A stretch of 50,651 nucleotides of DNA from Lachnospiraceae bacterium (GCA_021203145.1 JAJQBS010000008.1:1-50651), one strand, 5' to 3'. Shown: positions 15,811-24,208, numbered from the stretch's first letter. Notes: generated by a model from the sequence alone, not told the origin. Translations and numbers: made by a program.

Positions 15811-15822
15811 TATTGATATAGC
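15794..15822 (+). promoter_or_regulatory. Weak candidate promoter for the substrate-binding protein gene
   Basis: TTGTCA (15794-15799), 17-bp spacer, TATAGC (15817-15822). The -10 is poor. Confidence 0.3.
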
Positions 15823-15915
15823 AATTCCAGATAAATCCGGCTGATGCTGTATGGAAGCATTGGGAGGCGACATGAGTTTACGCCCGCAGAATGCAAGTAG
15901 CGTTTTTTCAAATAC

Positions 15916-15958
15916 TTCATATGATAAAGAAAGCCATTTTAAAGGATTATCATATGAA
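15916..15958 (+). promoter_or_regulatory. Perfect 12-bp inverted repeat over the start codon of the substrate-binding protein gene
   Basis: TTCATATGATAA (15916-15927) and TTATCATATGAA (15947-15958) are exact reverse complements, separated by 19 nt. The start codon ATG (15954-15956) lies inside the right arm and its SD, AAAGGA (15941-15946), at the end of the loop. As RNA this would hide the start codon; as DNA it could bind a dimeric regulator. Confidence 0.7.
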
Positions 15959-17078
15959 AAGAAAACGAATCATGGTAGCGGCACTTACGCTGATGTTTGC
16001 GATCGGGAATCCTGCGGTTGCTTTCGCTATGGAGGAAGAAGCTTCAGAGTTGGTGTCTACTGTAGTAGAAACGGAAAAGGAATCCGTTGTTGTCGCTCTG
16101 TCAGAGACAGAGGAAGAGTCAGCCGTAGAGGAGTCCACTGCGGCTGACTTAACGGAAACGGAGCAGGAACTTACTGCGGTCACCTTAAACGAGGTGGCTC
16201 ATTCAATTTTCTACGCGCCGCAATATGTGGCGATTGAGTTGGGTTACTTTGAAGAGGAGGGCATTGATCTGACTGTTGTGACGGGCTTTGGTGCGGATAA
16301 GACGATGACCGCGCTGATTTCCGGCGAGGCGGATATCGGATTTATGGGGTCGGAATCCTCAATTTATACCTACAGCGGCGGTGCGGCGGACGCTCCGGTC
16401 AATTTTGCGCAGCTTACCCAGCGCGCTGGGAATTTTGTAGTCGCCAGAGAGGATACGGATGACTTTGAGTGGAGTGATCTTGTTGGAAAAGACGTCTTGG
16501 GAGGGCGCTCAGGTGGCATGCCGGAAATGGTTTTTGAGTTCATTCTGAAACAGAAAGGCATCGACCCTTCCGAGGTCAATATTAATCAGTCCATTGATTT
16601 TGGCTCCACTGCGGCGGCTTTTTCCGGCGGGCAGGGAGACTATACGATTGAGTTTGAGCCGAGCGCGACCGCGCTGGAGCAGGAGGGCGTCGGCTATGTT
16701 GTGGAATCGCTGGGCGTGGAGTCCGGATATGTGCCGTATACGGCGTATTGTGCGAAGTCGAGTTATCTTAACGAGTACCCGGAGGTGATACAGGCGTTTA
16801 CGAATGCGCTGCAAAAGGGTATGGATTATGTGAACGCACATACCCCGGAGGAGATTGCTGAAGTGATTGCGCCGCAGTTCCCGGAAAATGACGTGGAGAC
16901 CATTACCACGATTGTGGAGCGCTACTACGAGCAGGACACCTGGAAGGAAGACCTGATCTTTGAGGAAGAGAGCTTCGAGCTTCTGCAGGATATCCTGGAG
17001 AGTGCGGGCGAGCTGGAAGAGCGCGTGCCATATGAGGAACTTGTGACAACCAAATTCGCGCGTGCTGCAATCGAGTAA
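15954..17078 (+). CDS. Secreted NMT1/SsuA-type substrate-binding protein (orphan)
   Basis: ATG 15954 is chosen because the signal peptide MKRKRIMVAALTLMFAIGNP begins there; an in-frame ATG at 15921 lacks an SD. The 374-residue product has a type I-like cleavage site (AFA-M) and no lipobox. Then comes an acidic Glu/Thr-rich linker with loosely repeated ETE motifs (about 25-75), then the NMT1-like domain (SIFYAPQYVAIELGYFEEEG, GEADIGFMG). Relatives bind sulfonates, taurine, nitrate or pyrimidine precursors for ABC uptake. No permease or ATPase gene is nearby. Without a lipid anchor it would need another way to stay near the membrane. Confidence 0.8.
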   Translation: MKRKRIMVAALTLMFAIGNPAVAFAMEEEASELVSTVVETEKESVVVALSETEEESAVEESTAADLTETEQELTAVTLNEVAHSIFYAPQYVAIELGYFEEEGIDLTVVTGFGADKTMTALISGEADIGFMGSESSIYTYSGGAADAPVNFAQLTQRAGNFVVAREDTDDFEWSDLVGKDVLGGRSGGMPEMVFEFILKQKGIDPSEVNINQSIDFGSTAAAFSGGQGDYTIEFEPSATALEQEGVGYVVESLGVESGYVPYTAYCAKSSYLNEYPEVIQAFTNALQKGMDYVNAHTPEEIAEVIAPQFPENDVETITTIVERYYEQDTWKEDLIFEEESFELLQDILESAGELEERVPYEELVTTKFARAAIE

Positions 17079-17081
17079 AAT

Positions 17082-17555
17082 TCAGAAATCCTTTCCGCAC
17101 TTACCGCAGTGATATTTATGCTCTTTGTCTTTTTTGGCAAAGAGCTTTTTGCGGATCCGGGCGGTCTCGTAGGAGCCGCACCAGGGGCACCGCACAACGG
17201 GCGGCATGCTGGGGTACTGTCCCATCAGCCGTCTGTTTTCCTCTTCATAGATGGAGGTCGTCCGGTAGGCGTCCCGGTCAAAGGCGGGGTTCTTTTTAAC
17301 TACCTCGTCGATAAAGGGCTGGCAGAAGTCCTCCCACTGATGGAAAAACTCTTCCTCCGTGATCTCGCCGCTGCTCTGCCGGTTCTGAAGCTCTTCTCGT
17401 TTGGCGCTGGTGATGCCGTAGGCAGGGTCGATTTCTTTGCATTCATTGTGACCGCAGTGCGGGCAGGTCCACGTGCGCGGCAGCGGGCCGGCGGATAAAA
17501 GAGCGCATTTGGGGCAGTAGAGCCAGTTGGAAGCCATGTATTTGAAATGTGCCAT
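17082..17555 (-). CDS. Double zinc-ribbon protein of unknown function
   Basis: The 157-residue protein on the minus strand has a first zinc ribbon (CPKC, then CPHC, about residues 14-34), an alpha-helical middle (EEFFHQWEDFCQPFIDEVVK), and a second ribbon near the end (CPWC, then CGKC, about 123-153). AGAGGTGA precedes the start at 17555. Its stop is 3 bp from that of the convergent substrate-binding protein gene. No enzyme motif is seen; nucleic-acid or protein binding is possible. It has its own promoter at 17649-17677. Confidence 0.65.
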   Translation of the reverse strand: MAHFKYMASNWLYCPKCALLSAGPLPRTWTCPHCGHNECKEIDPAYGITSAKREELQNRQSSGEITEEEFFHQWEDFCQPFIDEVVKKNPAFDRDAYRTTSIYEEENRRLMGQYPSMPPVVRCPWCGSYETARIRKKLFAKKDKEHKYHCGKCGKDF

Positions 17556-17576
17556 AGAAAATCACCTCTGAAAAAA

Positions 17577-17600
17577 TTATCATATGATTACCATATGATT
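17577..17600 (-). promoter_or_regulatory. Candidate tandem operator upstream of the zinc-ribbon gene
   Basis: TTATCATATGAT (17577-17588) and ACCATATGATT (17590-17600) are near-palindromic units 11 bp apart in the leader of the minus-strand gene. The first shares 11 of 12 bases with the arm of the inverted repeat at 15947-15958. Confidence 0.35.
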
Positions 17601-17648
17601 TGTATATGTTGCCGGGCTGGTTTGGAGTTGAATCATTTCACTTTATAA

Positions 17649-17677
17649 AGTATAACGCCGCCTCATGTCCTTTGCAA
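17649..17677 (-). promoter_or_regulatory. Promoter of the zinc-ribbon gene
   Basis: On the minus strand: -35 TTGCAA (17677-17672), 17-bp spacer, -10 TATACT (17654-17649). Confidence 0.6.
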
Positions 17678-17723
17678 GCGTCAAATGAATAAAGTTTTTC
17701 TGAAATTTCTATTGAAATTTCTA

Positions 17724-17752
17724 TTGAGAAAATCGGAGAATATCGGTATAAT
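17724..17752 (+). promoter_or_regulatory. Promoter of the DUF362 gene
   Basis: TTGAGA (17724-17729), 17-bp spacer, TATAAT (17747-17752). Divergent from the promoter at 17649-17677. Confidence 0.7.
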
Positions 17753-17821
17753 AGGTTCACGTGTTTTTCGGGGAAATGCCCGGAGCAAATGACTACAATG
17801 GAAAGAAATGGGGGATGCTTT

Positions 17822-18829
17822 ATGACGGAGAAAAGGACACCCGGGACGGGGGGAGAATGCTATATTCCATACGGGCAGCGCACCGGTGAAGAATCGGTCG
17901 TTTATTTCACAAGGGATCTGTCTGCTGATGGCCTGAAGAAAATTTATGAGAGAATCCAGTCCCGCCTGACGGGGAAGGTGGCTGTAAAGCTTCATACGGG
18001 CGAGCAGCACGGACCTAACATCATACCGCGCCCATGGGTGCGCCATCTGATTGAAACGGATCTGCCGGATGCGTCCATTGTCGAGACAAACACTTATTAC
18101 GAGGGCGACCGCTACACCACGGATGTACACCGGAAGACGTTAGAGGTGAATGGATGGACATTTTGCCCGGTAGACATCCTGGACGAGGAAGGCACGGCCA
18201 TGCTGCCGGTGAAGGACGGGAAATGGTTCACGGAAATGTCCGTGGGAAAGAATCTGCTGAATTATGATTCCCTGTTTGTGCTGACCCATTTTAAGGGACA
18301 TACGATGGGTGGTTTCGGCGGCTCAAATAAAAACATCGGCATCGGATGCGCGGACGGAAGAATCGGGAAAGCGATGATTCACACCGTTCCGGGCTCTGAC
18401 GACCTCTGGAGCATCAGCATGGAAGAATTTATGGAACGCATGACGGAGTCTGCGAAATCCGTGGTAGATCATTTTGGCAGCAAGATTGCTTATGTGAATG
18501 TCATGCGGAATATGTCTGTTTCCTGTGACTGCGAGGGAACGGCGGCAATGCCGGTCGTGACGCCGGATGTCGGGATTCTGGCGTCTACGGATATTCTCGC
18601 CGTGGATCAGGCCTGCGTCGACCTGATTTACGCACTGAAGGAGCAGGATCACAAGGACTTTGTCGAACGGATGGAGAGCCGCCATGGCCTGCGTCAGCTC
18701 ACTTACATGAAGGAGCTGCACATGGGGAATGACAGATATCAGCTGATTAATATCGACCATGAGGATCTGTCCATCCAGCCGCCGGAGGCAGTCAAAGACG
18801 TAGTGCCTTTTCAGAAAATCGTGCTTTGA
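17822..18829 (+). CDS. DUF362 domain-containing protein
   Basis: The 335-residue protein shows the DUF362 layout: VAVKLHTGEQHGPNIIPRPW near the front, the SIVETNTYYEGDRYTT region, then LTHFKGHTMGGFGGSNKNIG (about 157-176) and GCADGRIGK, and a C-terminal VDQACVDLIY. ATG 17822 is preferred over 17789 because GGGGG stands 7 nt upstream at 17810-17814. Relatives are often fused to 4Fe-4S domains; this one ends without a ferredoxin part. The biochemical role of the family is unsettled. It is followed by a kinase gene 60 bp later and may be co-transcribed. Confidence 0.78.
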   Translation: MTEKRTPGTGGECYIPYGQRTGEESVVYFTRDLSADGLKKIYERIQSRLTGKVAVKLHTGEQHGPNIIPRPWVRHLIETDLPDASIVETNTYYEGDRYTTDVHRKTLEVNGWTFCPVDILDEEGTAMLPVKDGKWFTEMSVGKNLLNYDSLFVLTHFKGHTMGGFGGSNKNIGIGCADGRIGKAMIHTVPGSDDLWSISMEEFMERMTESAKSVVDHFGSKIAYVNVMRNMSVSCDCEGTAAMPVVTPDVGILASTDILAVDQACVDLIYALKEQDHKDFVERMESRHGLRQLTYMKELHMGNDRYQLINIDHEDLSIQPPEAVKDVVPFQKIVL

Positions 18830-18889
18830 CAGACCGTTTTCAGAAAAAGCAGGGACAAAAGAATATTTAATGGAAGGAAAGCAGGAAAA

Positions 18890-19996
18890 TTGGAAGATAG
18901 TAAGCTACTTAAAGAGATAGCTCCCCAGTTTGCCTTTGAGGGAGAGCCGGAAACGTGTGTTCCTTTTGGAAGCGGACATATTAACGACACGTACCGTGTT
19001 GCCTGCAGGACGGACGAAGGGGAAAAATACTATGTACTTCAGAGGATGAACCACAGCGTGTTTCAGAATCCAGAAGCATTGATGGAAAATATCAGCAGTG
19101 TCACTGCGTGGCTGCAAAGGGAAATTATTGCGAACGGAGGTGACGAAAAAAGGGAAGCGCTGACCCTGGTACCCACGAAAGAGGGAAACCCGTTTTATGT
19201 CGATCAGGAGGGAGAGTACTGGCGGGTGTTTCTTCTGATTGAAAATGCCAGCTGCTATGACACAGTGGAGAAGGCGGAGGATTTCTATCAGAGCGCGGTA
19301 GCGTTTGGCCGTTTTCAGCGGATGCTCGCGGACTATCCAGCCGCGACGCTGCATGAGATTATTCCGAATTTCCACAATACCGTGGATCGGCTGCGCAGGT
19401 TTGAAGCTGCTCTGGACGCTGACCCGTGCGGACGCGCGGCGGATGTGGAAAAGGAAGTACAGTTTGTACTGGAGCGCCGCGAACTGGCGCACTACCTCTG
19501 TGACCGGCAGGCGGATGGGAGACTTCCGCTCCGGGTAACACACAATGACACAAAGCTCAACAATGTCATGATTGACGATGAAACCGGGAAGGCGATTTGT
19601 GTCGTAGACCTGGACACGGTGATGCCGGGACTTTCTGCAAACGACTTCGGCGATTCCATTCGCTTTGGGGCGAATACCGCTGCGGAGGATGAGCGGGATC
19701 TGAGCCTGGTATCTTGCAGCATGGAGCTGTATGAGCAATATGTGAAAGGATACATCGAAGGCTGCGCCGACGCATTAACTCCGGAAGAGCTGGACGCCCT
19801 GCCAATGGGGGCGCTCCTGATGACATATGAATGCGGGATGCGCTTCCTGACGGATTATCTGGAGGGAGACCATTATTTCAAAATTCACCGGGAGGGACAT
19901 AATCTTGACCGTGCACGCTCACAGTTTGCACTGCTGGCGGATATGGAGAAGAAACTGCCGCAGATGCGTGAAATTGTGGAGAAATACCGTGGGTGA
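18890..19996 (+). CDS. APH-fold sugar kinase resembling N-acetylhexosamine 1-kinase
   Basis: The 368-residue protein has the kinase fold of the aminoglycoside/choline kinase superfamily. GSGHINDTYRV (about 24-34) is the nucleotide loop, RVTHNDTKLNNVMIDD (about 213-228) the catalytic loop with Asp, and VVDLDTVMPGLSANDFGDSI the metal-binding segment. The HNDTKxNN form and the length match NahK-like enzymes that phosphorylate N-acetylhexosamines at C1, but without neighbouring lacto-N-biose genes the substrate is a guess. The start is TTG 18890, with GGAAGGAAA 9 nt upstream; no in-frame ATG fits. Confidence 0.75.
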   Translation: MEDSKLLKEIAPQFAFEGEPETCVPFGSGHINDTYRVACRTDEGEKYYVLQRMNHSVFQNPEALMENISSVTAWLQREIIANGGDEKREALTLVPTKEGNPFYVDQEGEYWRVFLLIENASCYDTVEKAEDFYQSAVAFGRFQRMLADYPAATLHEIIPNFHNTVDRLRRFEAALDADPCGRAADVEKEVQFVLERRELAHYLCDRQADGRLPLRVTHNDTKLNNVMIDDETGKAICVVDLDTVMPGLSANDFGDSIRFGANTAAEDERDLSLVSCSMELYEQYVKGYIEGCADALTPEELDALPMGALLMTYECGMRFLTDYLEGDHYFKIHREGHNLDRARSQFALLADMEKKLPQMREIVEKYRG

Positions 19997-20009
19997 AGAA
20001 ATGCGGACT

Positions 20010-20178
20010 CATTATATCACATGTCCATACTCGCTTGCGAGCATGGACGAAGGCCGCGCCTTGCGCGAAGCGCAATTTTAAATGCGCGGCTTTCATTATA
20101 TCACATGTCCGTATCCGCGCAGCGGATATGGACGAAGGCCGCGCCTTGCGCGAAGCGCAATTTTAAATGCGCGGCTTT
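20010..20178 (+). repeat. Two tandem copies of an 84/85-bp extragenic hairpin repeat
   Basis: Units 20010-20093 and 20094-20178 each begin CATTATATCACATGTCC; a third start (CATTATATCAT) follows at 20179. Within each unit the last 45 bp are identical and form nested stems (GCCGCGC/GCGCGGC, TTGCGC/GCGCAA). The first part is a hairpin whose arms differ between copies: CTCG/CGAG at 20023-20048 against TCCGC/GCGGA at 20107-20133, both still pairing. Confidence 0.85.
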
Positions 20179-20190
20179 CATTATATCATC

Positions 20191-20231
20191 GAAACCGTCT
20201 CAAAGGCTGCATCCTTGAGGCGGTTTCTTTA
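20191..20231 (+). terminator. Rho-independent terminator
   Basis: GAAACCGTCTCAA (20191-20203) pairs with TTGAGGCGGTTTC (20215-20227), one T-G pair, then TTATTT. It ends the DUF362/kinase unit. Confidence 0.82.
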
Positions 20232-20364
20232 TTTGTCGAACAATAATAAGCGGAAGGTTCTTCGGATTTTGGCTATTGCGATTCGCGTTTCAGGTGATAG
20301 TAATTTTAGTAAAAATGTACCCGAAACATGGATTTTCATACTTATTTTCATAAAATATTCGGAA

Positions 20365-20393
20365 TTGACGAATGATAAGGGGAAGACTATAAT
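20365..20393 (+). promoter_or_regulatory. adhE promoter
   Basis: TTGACG (20365-20370), 17-bp spacer, TATAAT (20388-20393). It gives a leader of about 95 nt. Confidence 0.75.
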
Positions 20394-20413
20394 AACGGAG
20401 GATTGATAAAAAT

Positions 20414-20468
20414 TTAACGTTAATTATTTATCAGCCAGATTCCACTATTTGTGGGGTGACACAAATAG
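20414..20468 (+). promoter_or_regulatory. adhE leader palindromes
   Basis: Two symmetric sites lie between promoter and start: TTAACGTTAA (20414-20423), and CTATTTGTG (20445-20453) / CACAAATAG (20460-20468) with a 6-nt gap. Redox regulator Rex binds TTGTTAA/TTAACAA- or TTGTGA/TCACAA-type palindromes upstream of adhE in Clostridia; neither site fits exactly, so this is a candidate only. The second could equally be an RNA hairpin. Confidence 0.45.
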
Positions 20469-20496
20469 CGACCACCGGATAAAAGGAGGATTTATA

Positions 20497-23133
20497 ATGG
20501 CAAAGACAGAAGTCAACATCCCGGAGATCATTGATACTGCAGAGGCTCTGGAAGCGAAAATGGCCGCCATGAAGGAGGCGCAGAAGATGTTCGCGTCCTA
20601 TACGCAGGAGCAGGTGGACAGGATTTTTAAGGCTGCTGCCACCGCCGCGGATAAGGCACGTATCCCTCTGGCGAAAATGGCGGTCGCCGAGACCGGCATG
20701 GGTGTGGTTGAGGATAAGGTGATTAAGAATCATTACGCATCCGAATATATTTATAATGCATATAAAAACACAAAGACCTGCGGCGTGGTCGAGGAGGATC
20801 AGACCTACGGCATCAAAAAAATCGCGGAGCCGATCGGCCTGATCGCGGCGGTGATTCCGACTACCAATCCGACGTCGACGGCTATTTTCAAGACGCTGAT
20901 TTCGCTGAAGACGAGAAACGCGATCATCATCAGCCCGCATCCGCGCGCGAAGAAGAGTACGATTGAGGCTGCAAAGGTCGTTCTGGACGCTGCGGTAAAG
21001 GCAGGCGCCCCGGAGGGGATCATCGGTTGGATTGATGTTCCGAGCCTGGAGCTGACGAACCTGGTGATGCGAAAGCCGGATATCATTCTGGCGACCGGCG
21101 GACCGGGCATGGTAAAGGCGGCCTATTCCTCCGGAAAGCCGGCTCTGGGCGTGGGCGCGGGAAATACGCCGGTCATTATCGATGACACGGCGGATGTGCG
21201 TCTGGCGGTGAATTCCATTATCCACTCCAAGATCTTTGATAATGGTATGATCTGTGCTTCCGAGCAGTCAGTGACGGTTCTGGAGGGCGTTTACCAGCAG
21301 GTGAAGGATGAATTTCAGTATCGCGGCTGCTATTTCCTGCAGGGCGACGAACTGGACAAGGTGCGCAGGACGATCATTATCAACGGTGCGCTGAATGCGA
21401 AGATCGTGGGACAGTCGGCCTATACTATTGCGAAGATGGCGGGCGTGGAGGTCCCGGCCTGGACGAAAATTCTGATTGGCGAGGTGGAATCCGTAGATAT
21501 CAGCGAAGAGTTTGCGCATGAAAAGCTTTTTCCGGTGCTGGCCATGTATAGGGCGGCGACCTTTGACGAGGCGATCGCGAAGGCTGAGCGTCTGGTGGCG
21601 GACGGCGGCTTTGGACACACCTCTTCCCTTTATATCAATACGAACGAGACCGAGAAGATGGCGAAGCACGCGGCGGCGATGAAGACCTGCCGGATTCTGA
21701 TCAATACACCTTCCTCTCACGGCGGCATCGGTGATCTGTACAACTTTAAGCTGGCTCCGTCGCTGACGCTTGGCTGCGGCTCCTGGGGCGGCAATTCCGT
21801 ATCAGAGAACGTGGGCGTGAAGCACCTGCTCAATATCAAGACTGTCGCCGAAAGGAGAGAGAACATGTTGTGGATGAGGACTCCGGAGAAAGTATACTTT
21901 AAGAAGGGCTGCATGCCGGTAGCCTTAGATGAGCTGGGCACGGTGATGGGCAAGAAGCGTGCGTTTATCGTGACTGATTCCTTCCTTTATAAAAATGGTA
22001 ACACCAGACCGATCGAGAAAAAGCTCGATGAGATGGGCATCGTGCACACCTGCTTTTCAGACGTAGAGCCGGATCCGTCTCTGGCCTCTGCAAGAGCCGG
22101 AGCAAAGGCAATGACGGCTTTTGAGCCGGATGTCATCATTGCTCTCGGCGGCGGCTCTGCGATGGACGCGGGCAAGATCATGTGGGTGCTTTATGAGAAC
22201 CCGGACGCAGATTTTGAAGACATGTCCATGGATTTCATGGATATCCGCAAGAGGATTTACACCTACCCGAAAATGGGCAAAAAGGCTTATTTTGTAGCGA
22301 TTCCGACCTCCTCCGGTACCGGCTCTGAAGTGACGCCGTTCGCGATCATCACAGACAAAGAGACCGGCATCAAATGGCCGCTGGCGGATTACGAGCTGAT
22401 GCCGGACATGGCGATCGTAGACACGGACAATATGATCAGCGCTCCGAAGGGACTCACCTGCGCGTCCGGAATTGATGTCATGACCCACGCGATTGAGGCT
22501 TACGTATCAGTCATGGCCTCTGATTTCACAGACAGCCTGGCTTTGCGCGCGATCAAGCTGGTGTTTGAATATCTGCCGAGAGCCTACAGGGATGGCAACG
22601 ACATCGAGGCAAGAGACCACATGGCAAACGCTTCCTGCCTGGCAGGTATGGCTTTTGCAAACGCGTTCCTGGGCGTGAACCATTCTCTGGCGCACAAGCT
22701 GGGTGCCTTCCATCACATTCCGCACGGCATCGCCAACGCACTGGTACTCACGGACGTGATACGCTACAACAGCGCGGAGGCTCCGGCGAAGATGGGTACC
22801 TTCTCACAGTATCAGTATCCGCACGCACTTGCCCGCTACGCGGAGATCGGCCGTTCAGTCGGCCTGACCGGCGAGACGGATCAGGAGATTCTGGATAAGC
22901 TGATTGACAAGCTGGAGGAGCTGATGCGCACGATTGAAATCAAGCCTACCATCCGTGATTACGGCGTGGATGAGCAGTATTTCCTGGACACCCTGGATGA
23001 GATGACCGAGCAGGCGTTCAACGACCAGTGCACGGGGGCGAACCCGAGATATCCGCTGATGTCTGAGCTGAAGGAGATTTACCTGAAGGCTTATTATGGG
23101 AAAAACAGGAAAGACGGGAAAGACAGCCAGTGA
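20497..23133 (+). CDS. adhE: Bifunctional acetaldehyde-CoA/alcohol dehydrogenase AdhE
   Basis: The 878-residue enzyme reduces acetyl-CoA to acetaldehyde and then ethanol, regenerating NAD+ in fermentation, and commonly assembles into cytoplasmic spirosome filaments. The N-terminal half is the aldehyde dehydrogenase (PTTNPTSTAIFKTL, catalytic Cys in FDNGMICASEQSV). The C-terminal half is the iron alcohol dehydrogenase (GGGSAMDAGK, then the metal-binding GVNHSLAHKLGAFHHIPHG). AAAAGGAGG (20481-20489) precedes ATG 20497, and the length is standard. It has its own promoter and a palindromic leader, which suits redox control. Confidence 0.96.
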   Translation: MAKTEVNIPEIIDTAEALEAKMAAMKEAQKMFASYTQEQVDRIFKAAATAADKARIPLAKMAVAETGMGVVEDKVIKNHYASEYIYNAYKNTKTCGVVEEDQTYGIKKIAEPIGLIAAVIPTTNPTSTAIFKTLISLKTRNAIIISPHPRAKKSTIEAAKVVLDAAVKAGAPEGIIGWIDVPSLELTNLVMRKPDIILATGGPGMVKAAYSSGKPALGVGAGNTPVIIDDTADVRLAVNSIIHSKIFDNGMICASEQSVTVLEGVYQQVKDEFQYRGCYFLQGDELDKVRRTIIINGALNAKIVGQSAYTIAKMAGVEVPAWTKILIGEVESVDISEEFAHEKLFPVLAMYRAATFDEAIAKAERLVADGGFGHTSSLYINTNETEKMAKHAAAMKTCRILINTPSSHGGIGDLYNFKLAPSLTLGCGSWGGNSVSENVGVKHLLNIKTVAERRENMLWMRTPEKVYFKKGCMPVALDELGTVMGKKRAFIVTDSFLYKNGNTRPIEKKLDEMGIVHTCFSDVEPDPSLASARAGAKAMTAFEPDVIIALGGGSAMDAGKIMWVLYENPDADFEDMSMDFMDIRKRIYTYPKMGKKAYFVAIPTSSGTGSEVTPFAIITDKETGIKWPLADYELMPDMAIVDTDNMISAPKGLTCASGIDVMTHAIEAYVSVMASDFTDSLALRAIKLVFEYLPRAYRDGNDIEARDHMANASCLAGMAFANAFLGVNHSLAHKLGAFHHIPHGIANALVLTDVIRYNSAEAPAKMGTFSQYQYPHALARYAEIGRSVGLTGETDQEILDKLIDKLEELMRTIEIKPTIRDYGVDEQYFLDTLDEMTEQAFNDQCTGANPRYPLMSELKEIYLKAYYGKNRKDGKDSQ

Positions 23134-23278
23134 TGCCTGTCAGGCAAAATCGAAAAGGAAGGGAGGGTATCTCCTGTAAAAAAGTGGGGATGCCCAGGCT
23201 CATATGTAAGGGCTGAAGAAAGGCAGACTACAAAGCTGTCAGAAAAAGCTCTGAACTTATTATACGGGGAGGAATACC

Positions 23279-24037
23279 ATGAATTTAAAGGATAAAAAAT
23301 TATTAGTAACACGTCCATACAAGGTCGTCTATCAGGACGGAGACCGCATCATCAAGGTATTTACAAAGGAACACGGAAAGGCAAACGTTTTTAACGAGGC
23401 ACTCTGCACCGCAAGGGTGGAGGAGAGCGGACTGGACATCCCGCTGGTGCTGGAGGTGACTGAGATTGACGGGGAGTGGGCGCTCGCCGTTCAGTATGTG
23501 GCAGGAGAAACTCTGGAAGAGAAAATGGCAAATGACCCGATCAATATTGAGACCTACATGGAGCAGTTTGTGGACGCGCAGCTGGCCATGCATGCGAAAA
23601 AAGCACCGAGGCTGACGCTGCAGAAGGATAAATTTGCTCGGAAGATTGACAGCCTGAAGGAGAAGCTCGACGCTACCACGCGCTACGAGCTGCATACCCG
23701 CTTGAATGCTATACCAAACCATACGAAGCTCTGCCACGGCGACTTCAATCCGAGCAATGTCATTGTCCGGGAGGATGGCACGATGACGATTGTGGACTGG
23801 GCGCATGCGACACAGGGCAACGCCAGCGGGGATGCGGCTATTACTTATCTGGAATTCGCACTGAAAAATCAGAAAAAGGCTGATCTTTATCTGGATCTTT
23901 TCTGCAAAAAGAGCGACACGGCGAAGCAGTACGTGCAGAAATGGCTGCCGATCGCGGCGGCCGCGCAGCTGACTAAGGGCATTCCCGAGGAGGAGGCTTT
24001 CCTGCGGCGATGGACGGAGATTATTGATTTTCAGTGA
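23279..24037 (+). CDS. APH-family phosphotransferase
   Basis: The 252-residue kinase-fold protein has KLLVTRPYKVVYQDGDRIIK at the ATP-binding front, the catalytic loop LCHGDFNPSNVIV (about 155-167) and metal-binding IVDWAHAT (about 174-181). Substrates in this broad family range from sugars and choline to protein residues; antibiotics are only one case, and nothing marks this as a resistance enzyme. GGGGAGGAA precedes ATG 23279. It follows adhE by 145 bp and ends at a hairpin terminator. Confidence 0.8.
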   Translation: MNLKDKKLLVTRPYKVVYQDGDRIIKVFTKEHGKANVFNEALCTARVEESGLDIPLVLEVTEIDGEWALAVQYVAGETLEEKMANDPINIETYMEQFVDAQLAMHAKKAPRLTLQKDKFARKIDSLKEKLDATTRYELHTRLNAIPNHTKLCHGDFNPSNVIVREDGTMTIVDWAHATQGNASGDAAITYLEFALKNQKKADLYLDLFCKKSDTAKQYVQKWLPIAAAAQLTKGIPEEEAFLRRWTEIIDFQ

Positions 24038-24076
24038 GGAAACTGAGCAGATTTTCGGCATATCATATTTGAAATA

Positions 24077-24109
24077 CCCGGCTTTGTCTTATGCAGGCCG
24101 GGCGTTTTT
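24077..24109 (+). terminator. Rho-independent terminator
   Basis: CCCGGC (24077-24082) / GCCGGG (24097-24102), then CGTTTTT. Confidence 0.75.
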
Positions 24110-24179
24110 CTGATTTTGTCATCTTTTGGATAAGATAATCGTCAGAAAGGGTTAGTACAGGCGGGCGGCATTTTGCTTC

Positions 24180-24208
24180 TTGTCCATATCCGGGAAACGT
24201 GGTAGAAT
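24180..24208 (+). promoter_or_regulatory. Candidate promoter of the small conserved gene
   Basis: TTGTCC (24180-24185), 17-bp spacer, TAGAAT (24203-24208), about 40 bp before the start codon. Confidence 0.5.

Noticed and set aside
17789..17821. Earlier ATG for the DUF362 gene
   Set aside because: The SD-like CCGGAG is only 3 nt away, while ATG 17822 has a G-rich site at a normal distance and the extra residues are not family-like.
23279..24037. Aminoglycoside resistance gene
   Set aside because: The kinase fold is shared by many non-resistance enzymes, and no resistance-type signature or mobile context is seen.
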